A stretch of DNA of 64,000 nt from Pseudomonas saliphila (GCF_008638345.1 NZ_VTVA01000010.1:80957-144956); one strand, 5' to 3'. Shown: positions 39,128-48,909, counted from the stretch's first letter. Program-made: numbers and translations. The notes: a model not told the origin generated them from the sequence alone.

Positions 39128-39278
39128 TATCGTATAAGATACCCCCAACGCTTACTTGTAACCTGATGTTTTGTAACGGTTAATAAGCATATTTTTGGAA
39201 TGTTCTGTTTTTGTAAATGGGGTGTTCCAGTTTTCGGTGTGGAATTTTAATGCGAATACTCCTAGAGTGCAGCCCGGT

Positions 39279-39297
39279 TTGAGAATCATTATCGTTC
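39279..39297. promoter_or_regulatory. Fur box upstream of the TonB receptor
   Basis: TTGAGAATCATTATCGTTC contains AATCATTATC, an exact match to ten bases of the Fur consensus, and lies 40 bases before the receptor start. This predicts repression when iron is plentiful. Confidence 0.75.
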
Positions 39298-39336
39298 ACT
39301 GAGCATCTCCCGAACGAACCCACCAAGGAGTATTAG

Positions 39337-41580
39337 ATGCTGTCGAGTCCCCGCGCCCACGCAATTCCCTTCGCGCTAATCGGTTCCTTCGCCATGCTAG
39401 CCACCAGCGTGGCAATGGCCAACGAAAACACAGTGAGATTATCCGATACCGTGGTGACCGCCTCCGGGTTCGAGCAGAAAATTACCGAGGCGCCGGCGAG
39501 TATCAGTGTTATCAGTCGCGAACAGTTGCAACAAAAGCGCTACGGGAATCTCGCTCAAGCGCTTGACGAAGTGGAAGGCATCGACATCAGACAGGGCACC
39601 GGCAAAACGGGTGGTCTGAATATAAGCATTCGCGGTTTGCCCAGTGACTACACGCTGATTCTCATCGACGGGCGACGTCAGAACACTGCAGGCAACGTTA
39701 CCCCCAACGGCTTCAATGAAACCTCCACCAGCTTTATGCCTCCGATGTCCGCCATCGAGCGCATCGAAGTGATTCGGGGACCCATGTCCACCCTTTACGG
39801 CTCAGACGCGATGGGCGGCGTCGTCAACATCATCACCCGCAAGGTCGCTGATGACTGGGGCACTTCGGTCACCGTCGACCACACCTTTCAGGAAGACCGC
39901 GATTACGGCAGCTCAAGCAACACCAGCCTGTATACCAGTGGCCCGCTTATCGATGGCCTGTTGGGCTTGGCAGTCAAAGGCAGCCTGTACGACCGGGCTG
40001 AATCTGACCTGGCTTTCGATGACGATTCCGCAGTCAGTCGACGCGGTGCATCGCCAGTTGAAGGTCGTAATTACAACGTAGGTGCTCGCCTCTCCCTCAC
40101 TCCGAATGCAGATCATGATTTGATTCTGGATATCGAGCGGGGCAAACAGGTGTATAACAACGACGACTGCCAGCTAGGTAATCTGGACGGGCGATCGGGA
40201 GGCAGCGCTGTCAGCGGCTGTGCGGTAGAAGCACCGACTGTGGCTAATGGCTATAGCGATGAATTGCGTTTTGAACGGGATCAAATTGCCCTGGCGCACA
40301 TTGGCCGGCTGGGTTTTGGCACCCTTGACAGCAGCCTGACTCATAACACCACCGAGACCCTGGGCCGCACTATCCCTGGGACCATTGGTGACGCCTATAC
40401 CGGGTATCCCGCCATCGTCGGCGGCGGCGACCGCGAGCTCAAGTCAACAGACCTTATATTCGATACCAAGCTTACCGCCCCGCTGGGACAGGCACACATT
40501 GCCACAGTGGGTGCGCAGTGGTGGGATGCAGAAGTCACCGACGGTATCGCCGACGAGAAGTTTGAACAGACATCATGGGCGCTCTTTGCTGAAAATGAAT
40601 GGCGGATTCGTGACGACCTCGCGCTGACGCTCGGCGGTCGGTATGAAGATCATGAAGCGTTTGGCGGCAATTTCAGCCCCCGTGCCTATCTGGTCTGGAA
40701 TACAACCGATACCTGGACGCTCAAAGGTGGCGTAAGCCAGGGTTACAAGACCCCCACGCTCAATCAGCTGCATGACGGGATCACCGGGGTCACCGGCCAA
40801 GGCGCGATCCTGAATATCGGCAGCCCTGACCTGGAACCGGAAGTTACCACCAATACCGAATTCGGTGTCTATTACGACAATCTGTATAACTTCAATGCCA
40901 ACGCAACCATTTTCCACAACAAGTTTGATGACAAAATCGACGATGGCACGCCGCTGCCAAACTGTTTCTCAGCGGCTACACCAGGCCTGCCCGGGTGTGT
41001 CAGCTATGGGAGCGGTTTTACTCAGGATGAATTTGGCCAGAGCGTGAACATCGGGGAAGCAGTTACCCAGGGGCTGGAATTGAGTGGGCGCTGGCAGTTC
41101 GCGCCTGCCTGGAGTGTCAGTGCCAACTACACCTACACCGACAGCGAGCAGCGAAGCGGCGACAACAAAGGCGAGCCCCTGACAAATACTCCCGAGCACC
41201 TGCTGTTCGCACGGCTGAACTGGGCCACTACCGATCGCGTCAACCTGTGGTTCAAGGGTGAGTATCGTGGGGAAAGAGCGCGCTTCACCGACCGATATGA
41301 AAATCTGAATGCAGCCAATCAAGCGCTGTATGATGCGACCGGTGATCTGGAAGCCTATGAGGTATTCCATCTGGGCGGCTCATTCAAGGCCTCAGAGCAG
41401 GTAACCTTGAACGCCACGATTTACAATGTCTTCGGCAAAGATTTCACCACCGGCAGCTATTACACAACCAACACCGGAGCCACCGGCTGGGCTTCAGATT
41501 ATATACAATCCGGTCGGTCTACAGACGGCACCCTCGAAGAAGGTCGCCGCCTCTGGCTCTCCGCCACAATGGAGTTCTAA
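39337..41580 (+). CDS. TonB-dependent siderophore receptor (FepA/PirA-like)
   Basis: This 747-residue outer-membrane receptor has a signal peptide (AMLATSVAMA), a TonB-box-like segment DTVVTASGF, a plug domain (about 45-165, with IRGLPSDYTLILIDG and ERIEVIRGPMSTLYGSDAMGGVVNIITRK) and a 22-strand barrel ending with the aromatic ATMEF. The plug and extracellular loop pattern resemble catecholate receptors such as FepA, PfeA and PirA, so an enterobactin-like iron complex is likely. A Fur-like box lies 40 bases upstream. The start follows AAGGAG. No siderophore synthesis genes are near. Confidence 0.92.
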   Translation: MLSSPRAHAIPFALIGSFAMLATSVAMANENTVRLSDTVVTASGFEQKITEAPASISVISREQLQQKRYGNLAQALDEVEGIDIRQGTGKTGGLNISIRGLPSDYTLILIDGRRQNTAGNVTPNGFNETSTSFMPPMSAIERIEVIRGPMSTLYGSDAMGGVVNIITRKVADDWGTSVTVDHTFQEDRDYGSSSNTSLYTSGPLIDGLLGLAVKGSLYDRAESDLAFDDDSAVSRRGASPVEGRNYNVGARLSLTPNADHDLILDIERGKQVYNNDDCQLGNLDGRSGGSAVSGCAVEAPTVANGYSDELRFERDQIALAHIGRLGFGTLDSSLTHNTTETLGRTIPGTIGDAYTGYPAIVGGGDRELKSTDLIFDTKLTAPLGQAHIATVGAQWWDAEVTDGIADEKFEQTSWALFAENEWRIRDDLALTLGGRYEDHEAFGGNFSPRAYLVWNTTDTWTLKGGVSQGYKTPTLNQLHDGITGVTGQGAILNIGSPDLEPEVTTNTEFGVYYDNLYNFNANATIFHNKFDDKIDDGTPLPNCFSAATPGLPGCVSYGSGFTQDEFGQSVNIGEAVTQGLELSGRWQFAPAWSVSANYTYTDSEQRSGDNKGEPLTNTPEHLLFARLNWATTDRVNLWFKGEYRGERARFTDRYENLNAANQALYDATGDLEAYEVFHLGGSFKASEQVTLNATIYNVFGKDFTTGSYYTTNTGATGWASDYIQSGRSTDGTLEEGRRLWLSATMEF

Positions 41581-41604
41581 GGGCGCCGCGCCACGTGCAG
41601 TATC

Positions 41605-41632
41605 GAACCGGGCCCTTGTGCCCGGTTTTTTG
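41605..41632 (+). terminator. Terminator after TonB receptor
   Basis: AACCGGGC, loop CCTTGT, GCCCGGTT followed by a run of T is a strong intrinsic terminator. Confidence 0.93.
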
Positions 41633-41778
41633 TTGCAACCTGCACTGCGAATGCATTCCTGGCGAGTTATCCCCGAGGGCAGGCTCTATTACGGAACGTT
41701 CAGGTCAGCTCAAGTGTCAGAACACTAACCGTCGAGATTACGACGGATTGACCATGACTGACCGATAGGAGCGTGACG

Positions 41779-41937
41779 ATGGATCTGGTTCGCTTGATTT
41801 GCGCTATTTTGCTTCCCCCGCTAGGCGTGTTCCTGCAAGTAGGCATAGGCGGCGCCTTCTGGCTGAACATTCTGCTGACCCTGTTCGGGTATATTCCCGG
41901 CATCATTCACGCGGTATGGATCATCGCCCGCCGTTAA
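41779..41937 (+). CDS. YqaE/Pmp3-family small membrane protein
   Basis: This 52-residue protein has two hydrophobic helices: LVRLICAILLPPLGVFLQ and FWLNILLTLFGYIPGIIHAVW, with the conserved LPPLGVFLQVG, LNILLTLFGYIPGIIHA and IIAR stretches. This is the Pmp3/YqaE (UPF0057) family of small stress-induced membrane proteins found from bacteria to plants. Its role is not known precisely; yeast Pmp3 affects membrane potential. AGGAG 7 bases before the ATG supports translation. It is alone, after the receptor terminator. Confidence 0.92.
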   Translation: MDLVRLICAILLPPLGVFLQVGIGGAFWLNILLTLFGYIPGIIHAVWIIARR

Positions 41938-42201
41938 ACACGGCAGGGGGTTCCCTGCGCCGCCAGCGTGACATGCTCTGGCGGCACCTGGGTTAAGCCC
42001 AAGACCAAGTTAGATCCAAACATGACGTTCCGGGTGCCCGCGCCCGCTACCCTGATCGATTCTTCCACGTTTCCCCTTCCAGTTAGCCCGTTTGTGCTCG
42101 GCTCATTATCCTTCGATAAACGGTGGATCTAATGTCAGTTGACACATTGCGAGCCGCGACGACTAACCGTACTCTTGGGCCTCTTGTTCAGGAGATACCC
42201 G

Positions 42202-42630
42202 ATGATCCGATTACTTGCTTCACTGATGCTTGTCTCTGGGTTGGCTCATGCCAGCGATCCGCTGACAATCGATGTGCATCGTGATCCTAACTGCGGTTGC
42301 TGCGCGTCATGGATTGAGCACCTCGAGGAGAACGGATTCACCGTCAACGATCACCTTGAAAAGGATATGCGCAGTTTCAAACAAGAAACTGGAGTACCGG
42401 CCGAACTGGCTTCATGCCACACGGCGGTGATTGACGGGCGATTCATTGAAGGTCACGTATCGGCCACCGACATTCTCGCCATGCGCGATAAGCCCGACAT
42501 AATCGGATTGGCTGTGCCCGGTATGCCGGTCGGCTCACCCGGTATGGAAATGGGTGATCGGCAGGATGCCTACAAGGTCATTGCAGTGGAGGAAGACGGC
42601 TCGCAGGAAGTCTTCAACCACTACCCATGA
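42202..42630 (+). CDS. DUF411 periplasmic metal-binding protein
   Basis: This 142-residue protein has a signal peptide (ASLMLVSGLAHA) and a DUF411 domain with the cysteine motif DPNCGCCASW near mature residue 12 and a later Cys-His (ASCHTAV). DUF411 proteins are often near copper-resistance genes and are presumed to bind copper or a similar metal. Here no copper genes are adjacent. The ATG at 42202 has AGGAG 7 bases upstream; the open frame continues upstream to 42139 without support. Confidence 0.88.
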   Translation: MIRLLASLMLVSGLAHASDPLTIDVHRDPNCGCCASWIEHLEENGFTVNDHLEKDMRSFKQETGVPAELASCHTAVIDGRFIEGHVSATDILAMRDKPDIIGLAVPGMPVGSPGMEMGDRQDAYKVIAVEEDGSQEVFNHYP

Positions 42631-42639
42631 CCCTGGCGA

Positions 42640-43026
42640 TCAGCCCTTGCGGGCTGGTCCTTTGTCTTCGGGAGTCGCTTCATAGGTGGTACCGCGTTTC
42701 TCACCAAACCAGGTGTTCAGCTTGTTGCGCGCTTTGAGCTTGACCTCGTCGTTGATATAGAACGAGACCATTGCGATTGCAGCAGCCATCACCGCGAGAT
42801 CGTCGGTGAAGCCAAGCATGGGTAGAAAGTCGGGGATGGCGTCGATTGGCGAGATGAAATAAGCCAGCGCACCGTACATCGCGGTTTTTGCCCACTTGGG
42901 TGTTTCCGGCCGTTGCGCTGCGTAATACAGACATAAAGACTTTTCCACTGCCTCGCGCCCGGCAGCGAGGGCAAAACGGCTGAGCTTGTTCCAATATCCC
43001 TGGTCACTGAATCGGGTTCGCGCCAT
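42640..43026 (-). CDS. YkvA family membrane protein (DUF1232)
   Basis: This 128-residue protein has the DUF1232 core: KTAMYGALAYFISPIDAIPDFLPMLGFTDDL, with the SPIDAIPDFLP motif characteristic of the family, and two hydrophobic helices (about 47-65 and 73-92). Function is unknown. GGAGGC 6 bases before the ATG supports the start. It ends 9 bases from the end of the converging DUF411 gene. Confidence 0.9.
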   Translation of the reverse strand: MARTRFSDQGYWNKLSRFALAAGREAVEKSLCLYYAAQRPETPKWAKTAMYGALAYFISPIDAIPDFLPMLGFTDDLAVMAAAIAMVSFYINDEVKLKARNKLNTWFGEKRGTTYEATPEDKGPARKG

Positions 43027-43077
43027 GTTGGGCCTCCGGATGCGTAAACGATCGAGCCTTCGCAGCGAATGATTTGC

Positions 43078-44133
43078 TTACGGAGCGGCTAGTTCTACGC
43101 ACTCTGACAGCGAGCTTGATGGCTTAGCTCCCGGACTGGCGATAACAATAGTATTGCGCCCTGCGTTTTTCGCTTGATACAGACATTCATCAGCGCGGTG
43201 AAGCCAGGACTTGTGGTCGTCCTGCCACATTATCGAGGCTCCTCCTATTGAAACGGTGACCTGACTTCCGTCAGGGCTGTGCAGCTCCGCTTGAACTGCT
43301 GACAGAATATTACGTGCGACCTGTTCGAGCTCCTCCTCGCCTACGTGGGGGACAAGTAATACGAACTCCTCACCGCCAAAGCGAAAAAGCCGATCGGACT
43401 GGCGACACGCGGAATCGACGATCTTTACGAAATCCTTCAGAACCCGATCGCCCGCCTTGTGGCCGAAGCTGTCGTTGATGCGCTTGAAGTGGTCAAGATC
43501 CAGAACCAGCACCCCATAGGCTGTCCCATAACGGGCATGTGTAGCGAAGACTGTATCCAGGTCGGTCTCCAAGGCACGTCTGTTCCCGATACCGGTGAGT
43601 GGATCAATGGTCGCCAGCTCATGAAGCTCACGACGTTGAGATCTCCCTCTGGAAGCAAATACCAAGGCGAACAGACTGGTAATAACTGCCGTCACGGCGA
43701 ATGAAACCAGCTGGGTTAAACCGTCGAACAGCCTATCGGGTGCGAACAAACCATAGGCGCATAGGGCGACGAGTGCACAGGAGGTGGCGATGGCGCTCTG
43801 CACCGGAGGAACCACGAAGAAATTGAAGATGATCATCACGTAAAACCAGAACAGGCCGTTCACGCCCAGCTTTATCGCAACGATTACCGCAGCCAACGAA
43901 TAGGCAAATGCCAGGAACTGTCCTGCACGCAGGGTTTTTCCGGTTCGCCAGGCAGAGCTGACTGCAACCAGCGTGCCCCCGATGAGCGCGACATCCAGCG
44001 CACCAACCAACCAGTCAGCATTGTATAGTCGGTATGCAGCAAAGGGCGGCAGCGCTATCAACGCCAGCATCCCCACCGAGATGATGATTGATAACTGATA
44101 GTCACCTTTCAACCGCTGCACGATCCGTCGCAT
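43078..44133 (-). CDS. Membrane diguanylate cyclase
   Basis: This 351-residue protein should make cyclic di-GMP. Residues 15-165 hold five or six hydrophobic segments forming a membrane sensor of unknown ligand. The GGDEF domain (about 175-340) has the active GGEEF in FRFGGEEFVLLVPH and, five residues earlier, the RxxD inhibition site (RQSD). It is not next to a phosphodiesterase gene. Confidence 0.9.
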   Translation of the reverse strand: MRRIVQRLKGDYQLSIIISVGMLALIALPPFAAYRLYNADWLVGALDVALIGGTLVAVSSAWRTGKTLRAGQFLAFAYSLAAVIVAIKLGVNGLFWFYVMIIFNFFVVPPVQSAIATSCALVALCAYGLFAPDRLFDGLTQLVSFAVTAVITSLFALVFASRGRSQRRELHELATIDPLTGIGNRRALETDLDTVFATHARYGTAYGVLVLDLDHFKRINDSFGHKAGDRVLKDFVKIVDSACRQSDRLFRFGGEEFVLLVPHVGEEELEQVARNILSAVQAELHSPDGSQVTVSIGGASIMWQDDHKSWLHRADECLYQAKNAGRNTIVIASPGAKPSSSLSECVELAAP

Positions 44134-44275
44134 TGTGTCGCTGCCCTGATAGTTAAGAGACGCGGATTAATCCCTAGCGCTATCTCATCGAAGGACATTA
44201 GCCTCATCAGCACAATAGATCAATATCAAAGTGCCACTAAAGACCTGCAAATACAGTTACCTACCTGTCCCTCGA

Positions 44276-44698
44276 TCAGGTCGCGGCAGCTGCCGTGCTC
44301 TGGATACGTTTGACCATGGCGCGCAAACCGTTGCCACGCGTGACACTGAGGTGCTTGAGCAAATTCAGTTGCTCGAAATAGCCTTCAATATCGAACTCAC
44401 CGATCTCTTTTGCTGTTTTGCCGTTATAGGCTGCCAGGACCACTGCAAGCAGGCCTTTGACAATAAAAGCATCACTGTCGGCATCGAAGAAGAAGCGATC
44501 ACCATCCCGGCGGCTGACCAGCCACACCTGGCTCTGGCAGCCGCGGACGATGTTTTCATCGGTACGATGTGCATCATCCAGGGGCGGTAATTCCTTGCCT
44601 AGATCTATGATGTACTTGTAACGGTCTTCCCAGGTATCAAAGAACGACAGCGTTTCAACAATGTCGTCACTGGTAGTGTCGGTGCCTAACTCGCTCAT
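44276..44698 (-). CDS. sufE: Sulfur acceptor protein SufE
   Basis: This 140-residue protein takes sulfur from the cysteine desulfurase SufS and passes it to SufBCD. The active Cys54 is in IVRGCQSQVWL, the usual SufE motif. It is the last gene of the suf operon, 10 bases after sufT. In many operons sufE lies beside sufS; here sufA and sufT are between. Confidence 0.94.
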   Translation of the reverse strand: MSELGTDTTSDDIVETLSFFDTWEDRYKYIIDLGKELPPLDDAHRTDENIVRGCQSQVWLVSRRDGDRFFFDADSDAFIVKGLLAVVLAAYNGKTAKEIGEFDIEGYFEQLNLLKHLSVTRGNGLRAMVKRIQSTAAAAT

Positions 44699-44708
44699 GC
44701 AGGACCTC

Positions 44709-45242
44709 TTAAAAGAACATGCCGGTTTCGAGCTGAGCTTCCTCGCTCATCATGTCGCGGCTCCACGGCGGATCGAAAACCAGGTCTACCTGAACCGTTT
44801 CGACGTTGGGCACCCGTTGCACGCGGTACTCCACATCGCCGACCAATACCGGCCCCATGCCGCAGCCAGGCGCGGTCAGGGTCATTTCAATGTCGACTCG
44901 CTTGGCCTGTTGATCAACCTTGACCGAGTACACCAGCCCCAGATTGACCAGATCAACCGGAATTTCCGGATCGTAAATAGTGCCCAGTGCTTCCCACACC
45001 TGATCCTCACGGATCAGATCATCTTGCGGTTCCGGAAAACTCAGCAACTCGGGCTCCAGGCCCAGGTTTGCCGCATCGGTGCCGTCGACCCGAACCATTT
45101 GCCCCTGATACGTCACCGTATAGTTGCCGCCCAGCGCCTGGGTAATGGTGACAAAGGTGTCTTTAGGGATGACCAGCGGAGTGCCATCCGGTACACGACG
45201 CGCAGGACAATCCGCCTGCGCAACTACCATGCGTCTTTCCAT
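44709..45242 (-). CDS. sufT: Fe-S maturation factor SufT (DUF59)
   Basis: This 177-residue protein has a DUF59/MIP18 domain (about residues 80-170, with YDPEIPVDLVNLGLVY and TLTAPGCGMGPVL, containing the conserved cysteine). SufT proteins help place Fe-S clusters on certain targets and are often in suf operons. The N-terminal 75 residues are specific to this group. It lies one base after the sufA stop. Confidence 0.88.
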   Translation of the reverse strand: MERRMVVAQADCPARRVPDGTPLVIPKDTFVTITQALGGNYTVTYQGQMVRVDGTDAANLGLEPELLSFPEPQDDLIREDQVWEALGTIYDPEIPVDLVNLGLVYSVKVDQQAKRVDIEMTLTAPGCGMGPVLVGDVEYRVQRVPNVETVQVDLVFDPPWSRDMMSEEAQLETGMFF

Positions 45243-45243
45243 C

Positions 45244-45600
45244 TCAACTCACACTGAAGCTTTCGCCGCAACCACACTGGTCTTTGACGTTAGGGTTAAT
45301 GAACTTGATCTGTTTGTTGATGCCTTCCTTGACCAGGTCAATCTCGGAGCCGCTCAGAATCGGCAGGCTATCGCGGGAGAGCAGCAGCTTGACGTCATCA
45401 GCCAGTTGATACTGGATATCGTCCTCACTGCCCTGCTCGACCAGATCAATGACATACATAAAGCCGGTACAGCCGCTCTTCTTGATGCTGACACGTACGG
45501 CCTTGCCTTGCTGCCCAAGCAGTTGTCGACGGAAATGCTCGAGTGCCGCGGGCGTGACGGTAACGACCTGGCTACCCGGATCGAAGGACTCTACGCTCAT
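45244..45600 (-). CDS. sufA: A-type Fe-S carrier protein (SufA/IscA family)
   Basis: This 118-residue protein carries newly made Fe-S clusters to target proteins. The three cluster-binding cysteines are visible: Cys44 in KKSGCTGF and Cys109 and Cys111 in CGCGESF near the C-terminus. Its place between sufS and sufT makes it the SufA of this operon. The start is ATG at 45600, 12 bases after the sufS stop. Confidence 0.92.
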   Translation of the reverse strand: MSVESFDPGSQVVTVTPAALEHFRRQLLGQQGKAVRVSIKKSGCTGFMYVIDLVEQGSEDDIQYQLADDVKLLLSRDSLPILSGSEIDLVKEGINKQIKFINPNVKDQCGCGESFSVS

Positions 45601-45612
45601 GCGAACTCCTTA

Positions 45613-46860
45613 TCAGACAAGAAACTGTCTGGCTTTGGCCAATGCTTCAAACAATCGGTCCACATCGGCCATGGTGTTATAAAAGGCAAAACTGGCGCGG
45701 ACGGTGCCCGGAATACCGAGCTGATCCATGATCGGTTGAGCACAATGATTGCCGGTGCGCACCGCTACGCCCTGCTGATCAAGCAGCATCCCCACATCCT
45801 GCGGATGCGTGCCCTCCAGCAGAAAACTCAGCACGCTGGTCTTCGATTCTGAGGTGCCGATCAGCCGTACGCCAGGTGTTTCCCGTGCGCGCTTCTCCGC
45901 ATAGGCGAGCAATGCCTGCTCATGCGCCTGCGCGCCCCGACGATCCAGCCCCTGGAGATAATCAATCGCAGCGCCAAATCCGATCACACCGGCGATATGC
46001 GGCGTACCGGCCTCAAACTTGTAAGGCAGCTGGTTGTAGGTAGTGCCGGCAAAGCTGACCGTCTCGATCATCTCACCACCGCCCTGATAGGGTGGCATAG
46101 CATTCAGCAGATCCAGTTTGCCGTACAGCACACCAAGCCCGGTCGGGCCAAACAGCTTGTGTGATGAAAACACATAAAAGTCGCAATCCAGCGCCTGCAT
46201 GTCGACATCGAAATGACTGATGGCCTGGGCGCCGTCTATCAAGCACAGCGCGCCGCTGGCGTGAGCCATACCTATGATCTGCTCGACCGGATTGATGGTG
46301 CCCAGCGCGTTTGATACATGACCGCAGGCCACCATCTTTACGCGCTCATCGAGCATTGATGCCAGGGCGTCCAGATCCAGAGTACCGGTGTCGTCGACTG
46401 GAATAGCCTCAACCGTGGCGCCCACCTCCAGCGCAATCATCTGCCAGGGCACGATATTGGAGTGATGCTCCATCGCCGAGACCAGTATTCGATCGCCCTG
46501 TTTCAGGTTGGTCCGGCCCCAGCTGGAGGCAACCAGATTGATGCCTTCAGACGTGCCCCGCGTCCAGATCACCTGCCGCGCTTCAGCCGCGTTGATATAG
46601 GCCGCCACTTTCACCCGGGCGGCCTCGAACTTTTCAGTCGCCCGATCTGCCAGCTGGTGCGCCCCGCGGTGTACGTTGCTGTTGTCGGTGCGGTAGTAGT
46701 CAACGATCGCCTGAATCACCGCTTCGGGCTTCTGCGTCGTCGCGGCGTTGTCCAGATACACCAGCGGATGACCATTCACTTCCTGGCTCAGGATCGGAAA
46801 ATCCTGACGCACTTTCTCCGCATCAAAAGCAGGTGTTGTGAGCACGCTCAGATCATTCAT
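45613..46860 (-). CDS. sufS: Cysteine desulfurase SufS
   Basis: This 415-residue PLP enzyme removes sulfur from cysteine to feed cluster assembly. The PLP lysine is in FSSHKLFGPTGLG and the catalytic cysteine in RTGNHCAQPIM, as in group II desulfurases of the SufS type. The N-terminus YLDNAATTQKP is conserved. The ATG at 46860 lies 8 bases inside sufD, so the genes are coupled; 12 further in-frame codons upstream are not needed. Confidence 0.96.
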   Translation of the reverse strand: MNDLSVLTTPAFDAEKVRQDFPILSQEVNGHPLVYLDNAATTQKPEAVIQAIVDYYRTDNSNVHRGAHQLADRATEKFEAARVKVAAYINAAEARQVIWTRGTSEGINLVASSWGRTNLKQGDRILVSAMEHHSNIVPWQMIALEVGATVEAIPVDDTGTLDLDALASMLDERVKMVACGHVSNALGTINPVEQIIGMAHASGALCLIDGAQAISHFDVDMQALDCDFYVFSSHKLFGPTGLGVLYGKLDLLNAMPPYQGGGEMIETVSFAGTTYNQLPYKFEAGTPHIAGVIGFGAAIDYLQGLDRRGAQAHEQALLAYAEKRARETPGVRLIGTSESKTSVLSFLLEGTHPQDVGMLLDQQGVAVRTGNHCAQPIMDQLGIPGTVRASFAFYNTMADVDRLFEALAKARQFLV

Positions 46861-48160
46861 AGTCCAACTGTCCCAGCAGTTCGCTGCCCTGACCAAACAG
46901 CGTAGTCAGACGTGGTCGTAGATAATCCTGAATCGCCTGCTCCGGCACCTGGGTCAACAGCTCGTTGATGAAGCCAAAACTGAGCATGCTGATCGCTTCG
47001 GCGCGCTCGATGCCACGGCTTTGCAGGTAGAACAGCGATGTTTCATTAAGCTGACTGATGGTCGCGCCGTGGGCACAACGCACGTCATCGGCATAGATCT
47101 CAAGCTCAGGCTTGGTATAGATCTCGGCAGTTGGCGACGTCAGCAGGTTCTTGTTACTGAGTTCGGCCAGGGTCTTCTGCGCCTGCGGATGGATATGAAT
47201 CCGGCCGTTGAATACCGCCTTGGCCGAGTCACCAATGATTCCGCGAAAGACTTCATTGGTGGTGCAATGAGGTACGCAATGCTCGACGTTGGTGTGGTAG
47301 TCAATCAGCTGCCGATTGCGCGGAAGATACACGCCGTGCAGCTCAAGATGTGCACCTTCACCCCGGTGATTGACCTGGTAATCGATGCGCTTGAGCCGGC
47401 TGCCCTGAGCCAGGGTGAAACCGTGGAAACGTGCGTTACGGTGCAGGTTCACATGCACGCCACCCATGTGCAGCAGGTCTTCCTGCTCAAGGTTGATGCG
47501 GTAATGCTGCACCTGGGCATTCTCGCCAACAATTACCTCGGTCAGACTGTTAACGAAACCGTTCTGCTTGCTGTCCGCGGATACGTAGTGCTCGATCAGT
47601 TCAGCCTGGCTGCCCTCTCCCAGTACCATGAGCACACGCTGGTTACTGACCGCGGGCTCGGCTTCTGGCGTGGACACGTTCAACAGATAGACAGGCTTGT
47701 TCAGTGCCTGGTTACGCGGCACCTGAATCAGGATACCGTCCGCTGCCCAGGCATTGCTCAGCGCGGCGAACAGGTGCCGCTCGGCATCAACCACGGTGCC
47801 CAGCTTCTGCTCGATCACTTCACGCTGCGCAGCATCTGCGTCGGCAAAGCGCACTATCTCAACCGGTAGCTCGCTGGATAGCTCAACCATGAACTGACCG
47901 TTGACGAATACCAGTTGCGTGGCATCGATATCGATCTGTTCGATGTCCCGCTGCCATTCGACAGCCGTCGGCGCGGCCCAGCGCGACGGCAGATCGTGCG
48001 CCAGAGGTTGCAGCGGGGTGTTTTTCCATAATTCGGTCTTGCGGGTCGGCCACTTGGCTGAAGACCAGCTCAGTGCCCCGCGCTCACGCAGACTCTGCAA
48101 CCAGTCGGGGCTCCGTTGAGACTCCGCCAGTTGCAATGCCACATTCTGAAAATCGCTCAT
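46853..48160 (-). CDS. sufD: Fe-S assembly scaffold subunit SufD
   Basis: This 435-residue protein pairs with SufB and SufC in the cluster-building scaffold. The conserved C-terminal half is a right-handed beta-helix with GVYLPRNRQLIDYHTNVEH and NGRIHIHPQAQKT, and DVRCAHGATIS is present. It overlaps sufC by one base (TAATG) and sufS by 8 bases. Confidence 0.95.
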   Translation of the reverse strand: MSDFQNVALQLAESQRSPDWLQSLRERGALSWSSAKWPTRKTELWKNTPLQPLAHDLPSRWAAPTAVEWQRDIEQIDIDATQLVFVNGQFMVELSSELPVEIVRFADADAAQREVIEQKLGTVVDAERHLFAALSNAWAADGILIQVPRNQALNKPVYLLNVSTPEAEPAVSNQRVLMVLGEGSQAELIEHYVSADSKQNGFVNSLTEVIVGENAQVQHYRINLEQEDLLHMGGVHVNLHRNARFHGFTLAQGSRLKRIDYQVNHRGEGAHLELHGVYLPRNRQLIDYHTNVEHCVPHCTTNEVFRGIIGDSAKAVFNGRIHIHPQAQKTLAELSNKNLLTSPTAEIYTKPELEIYADDVRCAHGATISQLNETSLFYLQSRGIERAEAISMLSFGFINELLTQVPEQAIQDYLRPRLTTLFGQGSELLGQLDYE

Positions 48161-48909
48161 TAAGCCACCTCACCTTCCAGCCAGCCATAGCCCTTGGCTT
48201 CAAGTTCCAGCGCCAGGCTCTTGTCTCCGGACTTCACAATCCGGCCGCCCGCCAACACATGGACGTAGTCCGGCACGATATAGTCCAGCAGGCGCTGATA
48301 GTGGGTTACCACTATGAAACTGCGATGACCGTCGCGCATGCTGTTGACGCCGTCGGCGACAACCTGCAGGGCGTCGATGTCCAGACCGGAGTCGGTCTCA
48401 TCGAGAATGCACAGCTCCGGCTCAAGCAGCATCATCTGCATGATCTCGTTACGCTTCTTCTCGCCGCCGGAAAATCCCTCGTTCACGCCACGCTTAAGGA
48501 AATTGGCCTCAAGGTCAACGCGTTTACTGGTCGCACGCGCCAGTTTCATGAAGTCCACCGAGCTCAGCGGCTCCTGACCTGCGTGCTTGCGCTTGGCATC
48601 CACCGACGCCTTGAGGAATTCCATGTTGCTCACGCCCGGGATCTCGACCGGATACTGGAACGCCAGGAACAGCCCCTCACGGGCACGTTCTTCGGTACCC
48701 ATTTCCAGCAGATCACGTCCCTTGAAGGTGATTTTGCCAGCAGTGGCTTCATAACCGGGGCGGCCGGAGAGAATATTGCCCAGGGTGCTCTTACCCGAAC
48801 CGTTCGGTCCCATGATGGCGTGAACCTCACCGGGCCGGATCTCGATATCCAATCCCTTGAGGATCTCATTCTCTTCAACTTTAGCGTGCAACCCTTTGAC
48901 TGATAACAT
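48160..48909 (-). CDS. sufC: SufBCD ATPase subunit SufC
   Basis: This 249-residue ABC ATPase powers the SufBCD scaffold. The Walker A motif GPNGSGKS (residues 35-42), the signature SGGEKKRNE and the Walker B LCILDETDSGLD are all present. There is no membrane partner, as expected for SufC. The gap to sufB is 57 bases. Confidence 0.97.
   Translation of the reverse strand: MLSVKGLHAKVEENEILKGLDIEIRPGEVHAIMGPNGSGKSTLGNILSGRPGYEATAGKITFKGRDLLEMGTEERAREGLFLAFQYPVEIPGVSNMEFLKASVDAKRKHAGQEPLSSVDFMKLARATSKRVDLEANFLKRGVNEGFSGGEKKRNEIMQMMLLEPELCILDETDSGLDIDALQVVADGVNSMRDGHRSFIVVTHYQRLLDYIVPDYVHVLAGGRIVKSGDKSLALELEAKGYGWLEGEVA

Larger units (their letters stand above)
38971..39336. other. Divergent region, LysR gene and TonB receptor
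   Basis: This 366-base stretch is richer in A and T than its surroundings. It holds two Fur-like sequences, at 39109-39127 and 39279-39297. I cannot place a confident promoter. No gene is seen. Confidence 0.5.
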
